From JAJEAD01 sp965221555 (GTDB taxonomy: Bacteria; Pseudomonadota; Gammaproteobacteria; HK1), in assembly GCA_965221555.1 (NCBI GenBank), contig OZ244895.1, positions 3,472,001 through 3,536,000 of the forward strand: a stretch of 64,000 nt of DNA, in the 5' to 3' direction. The notes beneath the pieces were generated by a model. It made no database searches, was not told where the DNA came from, and worked only from the letters and a program-made list of their open reading frames with translations. A program made the position numbers and the translations under genes. Position 1 is the stretch's first letter. Every line of letters starts with the position of its first letter. Shown here one piece after another: positions 61,731-64,000 of this stretch.

Positions 61731-62672
61731 ATGAAGCGACCGCCCGCCATGGAAGACGAAGTGGTCCGCCCATCGACCATCGTTCGCCGGATCGTCGGGA
61801 AGGAGCGCCTTCCCGGATTCGTGAAGCGCCGGGATGCCCCGGGTCTCGCGTTTGCGGCGGCGCACGCCGCCCTTCTGGGTATCGGCGCCTTCGTGCTTCT
61901 GAATCTGTGGGGCACGCTCTGGGCGATCCCGGCCACCCTGGCGCACGGATTCGTCATCGTGAACCTCTTCGCTCCCTTTCATGAATCGGCCCACAACACC
62001 GCGTTCCGTTCCCGCTGGCTCAACTCCGTCACCGGCTGGATCAGCGGACTCCTGCTCCTGTTGCCGCCCACCGCGTTTCGCTACGAGCACACCGCCCACC
62101 ACAAGTACACCCAGGACCCCGAGCTCGACCCGCAGATGATTCCCACGGGTGAATCACGGCGTGGGTTCTGGATTTACGCGAGTGCCCTCCCCTACTTTCG
62201 AAACCTCCTGTCGGTGCTCTTCCGGCACCCCTTCGGCCGTCTGGATCACTTCGAGCGGAACAACGTGCCCGCGGCGCGGCACGGCGTCCTCGCGCGCGAG
62301 GCTCGAATCTTCTGGTGCGTCTACGGCGCGGTCGCCGCGGTATCCCTCCACTACGAATCCTGGCTGGCGCTCCAGATCTGGATTCTCCCCCGCATCGCGG
62401 GCGAACCCTTCATGCGCATCATCCGGATGTCGGAGCACGTAGGCTGCGCCCGGGTTCCCAGCATGCTCGAGAACACCCGCACCGTGTTCGCCGCGGCGCC
62501 GTTGCGCCTGCTGGCCTGGAACATGGCCTATCACACCGCGCACCACGCAATGCCCCAGACGCCCTTCTTCCGGCTCGGGGCGCTCGACGCGATACTGCGC
62601 GAGCACATCGCGGAGTCTTGCCACGGATACGTCGATTTCGTGCGCATCCACCACCAGCGCATGGCGCAATGA
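61731..62672 (+). CDS. Membrane fatty acid desaturase family protein
   Basis: A 313-aa di-iron membrane enzyme with four hydrophobic segments (AFAAAHAALLGIGAFVLLNL; LNSVTGWISGLLLLLPPTAF). The three His boxes are FHESAHN (HxxxH), EHTAHHKYTQD (HxxHH) and AYHTAHHAMPQ (HxxHH). They bind the two irons. The ATG at 61731 is chosen; ATGs at 61632 and 61749 are possible. The family includes acyl desaturases, alkane hydroxylases and carotenoid ketolases, so the substrate is not certain. It is followed 68 bp later by an acyl-CoA synthetase gene. Confidence 0.88.
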   Translation: MKRPPAMEDEVVRPSTIVRRIVGKERLPGFVKRRDAPGLAFAAAHAALLGIGAFVLLNLWGTLWAIPATLAHGFVIVNLFAPFHESAHNTAFRSRWLNSVTGWISGLLLLLPPTAFRYEHTAHHKYTQDPELDPQMIPTGESRRGFWIYASALPYFRNLLSVLFRHPFGRLDHFERNNVPAARHGVLAREARIFWCVYGAVAAVSLHYESWLALQIWILPRIAGEPFMRIIRMSEHVGCARVPSMLENTRTVFAAAPLRLLAWNMAYHTAHHAMPQTPFFRLGALDAILREHIAESCHGYVDFVRIHHQRMAQ

Positions 62673-62740
62673 CGACTCCACGCAATTCCTTGGGACCACA
62701 AAGCTCGCCGATGCCCGGCGGATTTGGTGGATAGAGCGCG

Positions 62741-64000
62741 ATGTCGAACCGACCACTGTCTCTTGAAAAGCTCTTCAACCCGCGCTCCATCGCGGTCGTC
62801 GGCGCCTCGAAGCGGCCGAGTTCGTACGGGTCGATGGTGCTCGACATGCTGCTTGCGCACCGATGTCCTCTTCCCATCTACCCGGTGAACCCGCGAGAGA
62901 CCGAGATCAAGGGGATGCGCTGCTATCCCGACCTCGCGTCCGTGCCCGGACCCGTCGATCTCGCCTACATCGCCCTGCCCGCCGTGCTGGGCGTCGACGT
63001 GCTGGAGCAGGCGGCGAAAGCCGGAGTCGGGGCGGTAGCGATTCCGGGCAGCGGATACGCCGATGGCGGACCTGAGGGCGAGGCTCGGCAGGCGCGTATC
63101 GTCGACATCGCCAACCGTCACGGTATCCCGATCTGCGGCCCCAACAACCTCGGCTTCGTCAGCTCTCCGGACCGCGTCACCGCGTGGCCCACCCATATCG
63201 CGGACATCGACGACGGCGCCCGGGCCGCTCTCATCACCCAGAGCGGTTCGGCCGGCATCGCGATCTCCCAGGATCCCCGCGGGCTCGGGCTCGCGTACAT
63301 GGTGAGCACGGGGAACGAGGCGAACGTCAATGCCGCCGACTACCTCGACTACTTCGCCGCCAACGAGCGTGTGGACGTCGTCCTGGTCTACCTCGAGACC
63401 CTGCGCGAGCCCGACAAGTTCGCACGGGCCGCCGAGAAGGCGATCGCGGCCGGCAAGCGCATCGCGGCGGTCAAGGTCGGCAGGAGCGAGAGCGCGCAGC
63501 GCATGGTCGCGGCGCATACCGGGGGCATCGCGGGCGAAGACGCGGTGTACGACGCCTTCTTCCGCCGACACGGTATCCTGCGGGCGGAAGATCTCGACGG
63601 CCTCGTCGAGATCGGGCTGCTGCTCGCATTGATGCCGAGTGCGCCACCCCAGGGTGGCGTGGCGGTCGTCACGGTATCGGGAGGCGAAGCGGCGCTCGCC
63701 GCGGACCTCCTCGCCGAGAAGGGGATTGCGCTCCCGGATTTCGCTCCCGAAACCGTGGCCGCCCTCGAGAGCGCGTTCCCCCCCTTCGCCACCCCCCGCA
63801 ACCCGGTGGATGCCTACGGTCTCGGCTGGGACCGCGAGCGATTCACCCGGATCCTGCGCGCGGTGCTCGCCGACGGTGGCATCGGCACGGTGGTGCTGTG
63901 CATGGACACCTTCGAGCCGGGGGTGGAGACCACCATGAGCGAGGAGATGACCAAGGTCTGCGTCGAGGTCGCGGCCGAGACCGACAAGACCATGGTCTTC
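62741..64000 (+). CDS. ADP-forming acyl-CoA (acetyl-CoA) synthetase, N-terminal part (runs off the edge)
   Basis: 420 residues are visible of a frame that continues past the window end. The CoA-binding domain begins KLFNPRSIAVVGASKRPSSY; CGPNNLGFVS and ALITQSGSAGIAISQ mark the ligase domain, and AAHTGGIAGEDAVYDAFFRR contains the conserved active-site loop. The His-phosphorylation and ATP-grasp parts would lie downstream. The enzyme makes acyl-CoA from a carboxylate, ATP and CoA, or runs in reverse to make ATP. The substrate is unknown. Confidence 0.88.
   Translation, partial: MSNRPLSLEKLFNPRSIAVVGASKRPSSYGSMVLDMLLAHRCPLPIYPVNPRETEIKGMRCYPDLASVPGPVDLAYIALPAVLGVDVLEQAAKAGVGAVAIPGSGYADGGPEGEARQARIVDIANRHGIPICGPNNLGFVSSPDRVTAWPTHIADIDDGARAALITQSGSAGIAISQDPRGLGLAYMVSTGNEANVNAADYLDYFAANERVDVVLVYLETLREPDKFARAAEKAIAAGKRIAAVKVGRSESAQRMVAAHTGGIAGEDAVYDAFFRRHGILRAEDLDGLVEIGLLLALMPSAPPQGGVAVVTVSGGEAALAADLLAEKGIALPDFAPETVAALESAFPPFATPRNPVDAYGLGWDRERFTRILRAVLADGGIGTVVLCMDTFEPGVETTMSEEMTKVCVEVAAETDKTMVF

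Overview
The window is high-GC DNA from a proteobacterium, most likely a Gammaproteobacterium. The RpoD N-terminus has the gammaproteobacterial form (SQLKLL...GKEQGYLTY...EVNDHLPE), what looks like the end of dnaG lies just upstream, and a CAU-anticodon tRNA lies downstream. The gene content (CaiB-type CoA transferase, DUF3604, three Rieske oxygenases, several uptake systems) fits an environmental or marine heterotroph that degrades organic compounds. No transposase, integrase or prophage gene is visible.

Layout. 1-9.7 kb: dnaG end, rpoD, then a catabolic stretch on the minus strand (TPP enzyme, acyl-CoA dehydrogenase, Rieske oxygenase, GST), a tRNA, a CaiB/AMACR-like protein and a PNPOx-fold protein. 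9.7-15 kb: DUF3604 protein divergent from a second Rieske oxygenase, then an EamA transporter. 15-17.5 kb: a small, partly AT-rich island encoding an AbiJ-NTD4/HEPN-like protein and a Schlafen/AlbA_2-like protein, a probable defence pair. 17.7-24.2 kb: methyltransferase, HTH-PBP regulator and a polyamine-type ABC importer. 24.8-38.5 kb: a complete type I-E CRISPR-Cas locus in the canonical order cas3-casA-casB-cas7-cas5-cas6e-cas1-cas2, followed by one array of about 76 repeats and 75 spacers. 38.5-41.8 kb: DUF4143 ATPase, then an ABC/OLD-like ATPase overlapping a PIN-domain gene, a second candidate defence pair. 42.3-44.2 kb: cytochrome c, CopD, CopC. 44.4-51.3 kb: a Rieske oxygenase in an operon with a solute-binding protein, a TPR protein and a second solute-binding protein. 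51.5-61.3 kb: a glycine-betaine-type ABC importer with two ProW-like permeases, then VOC, DUF3830, a FAD oxidoreductase and a non-pyrrolysine MttB-family methyltransferase, which together look like betaine or methylamine uptake and breakdown. 61.7-64 kb: fatty acid desaturase and the start of an ADP-forming acyl-CoA synthetase.

Most notable signals. (1) A dispersed intergenic repeat family of up to about 285 bp with inverted-repeat ends, with full, partial, internally shortened and solo-end copies across the window. (2) A duplicated CRISPR spacer carrying a sequence like the rRNA-leader boxA antitermination signal, plus a boxA-like sequence in the CRISPR leader itself. (3) The ATPase+PIN gene pair. 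(4) The HEPN+AlbA_2 pair. (5) A trailer repeat whose stem has changed by a compensatory pair.
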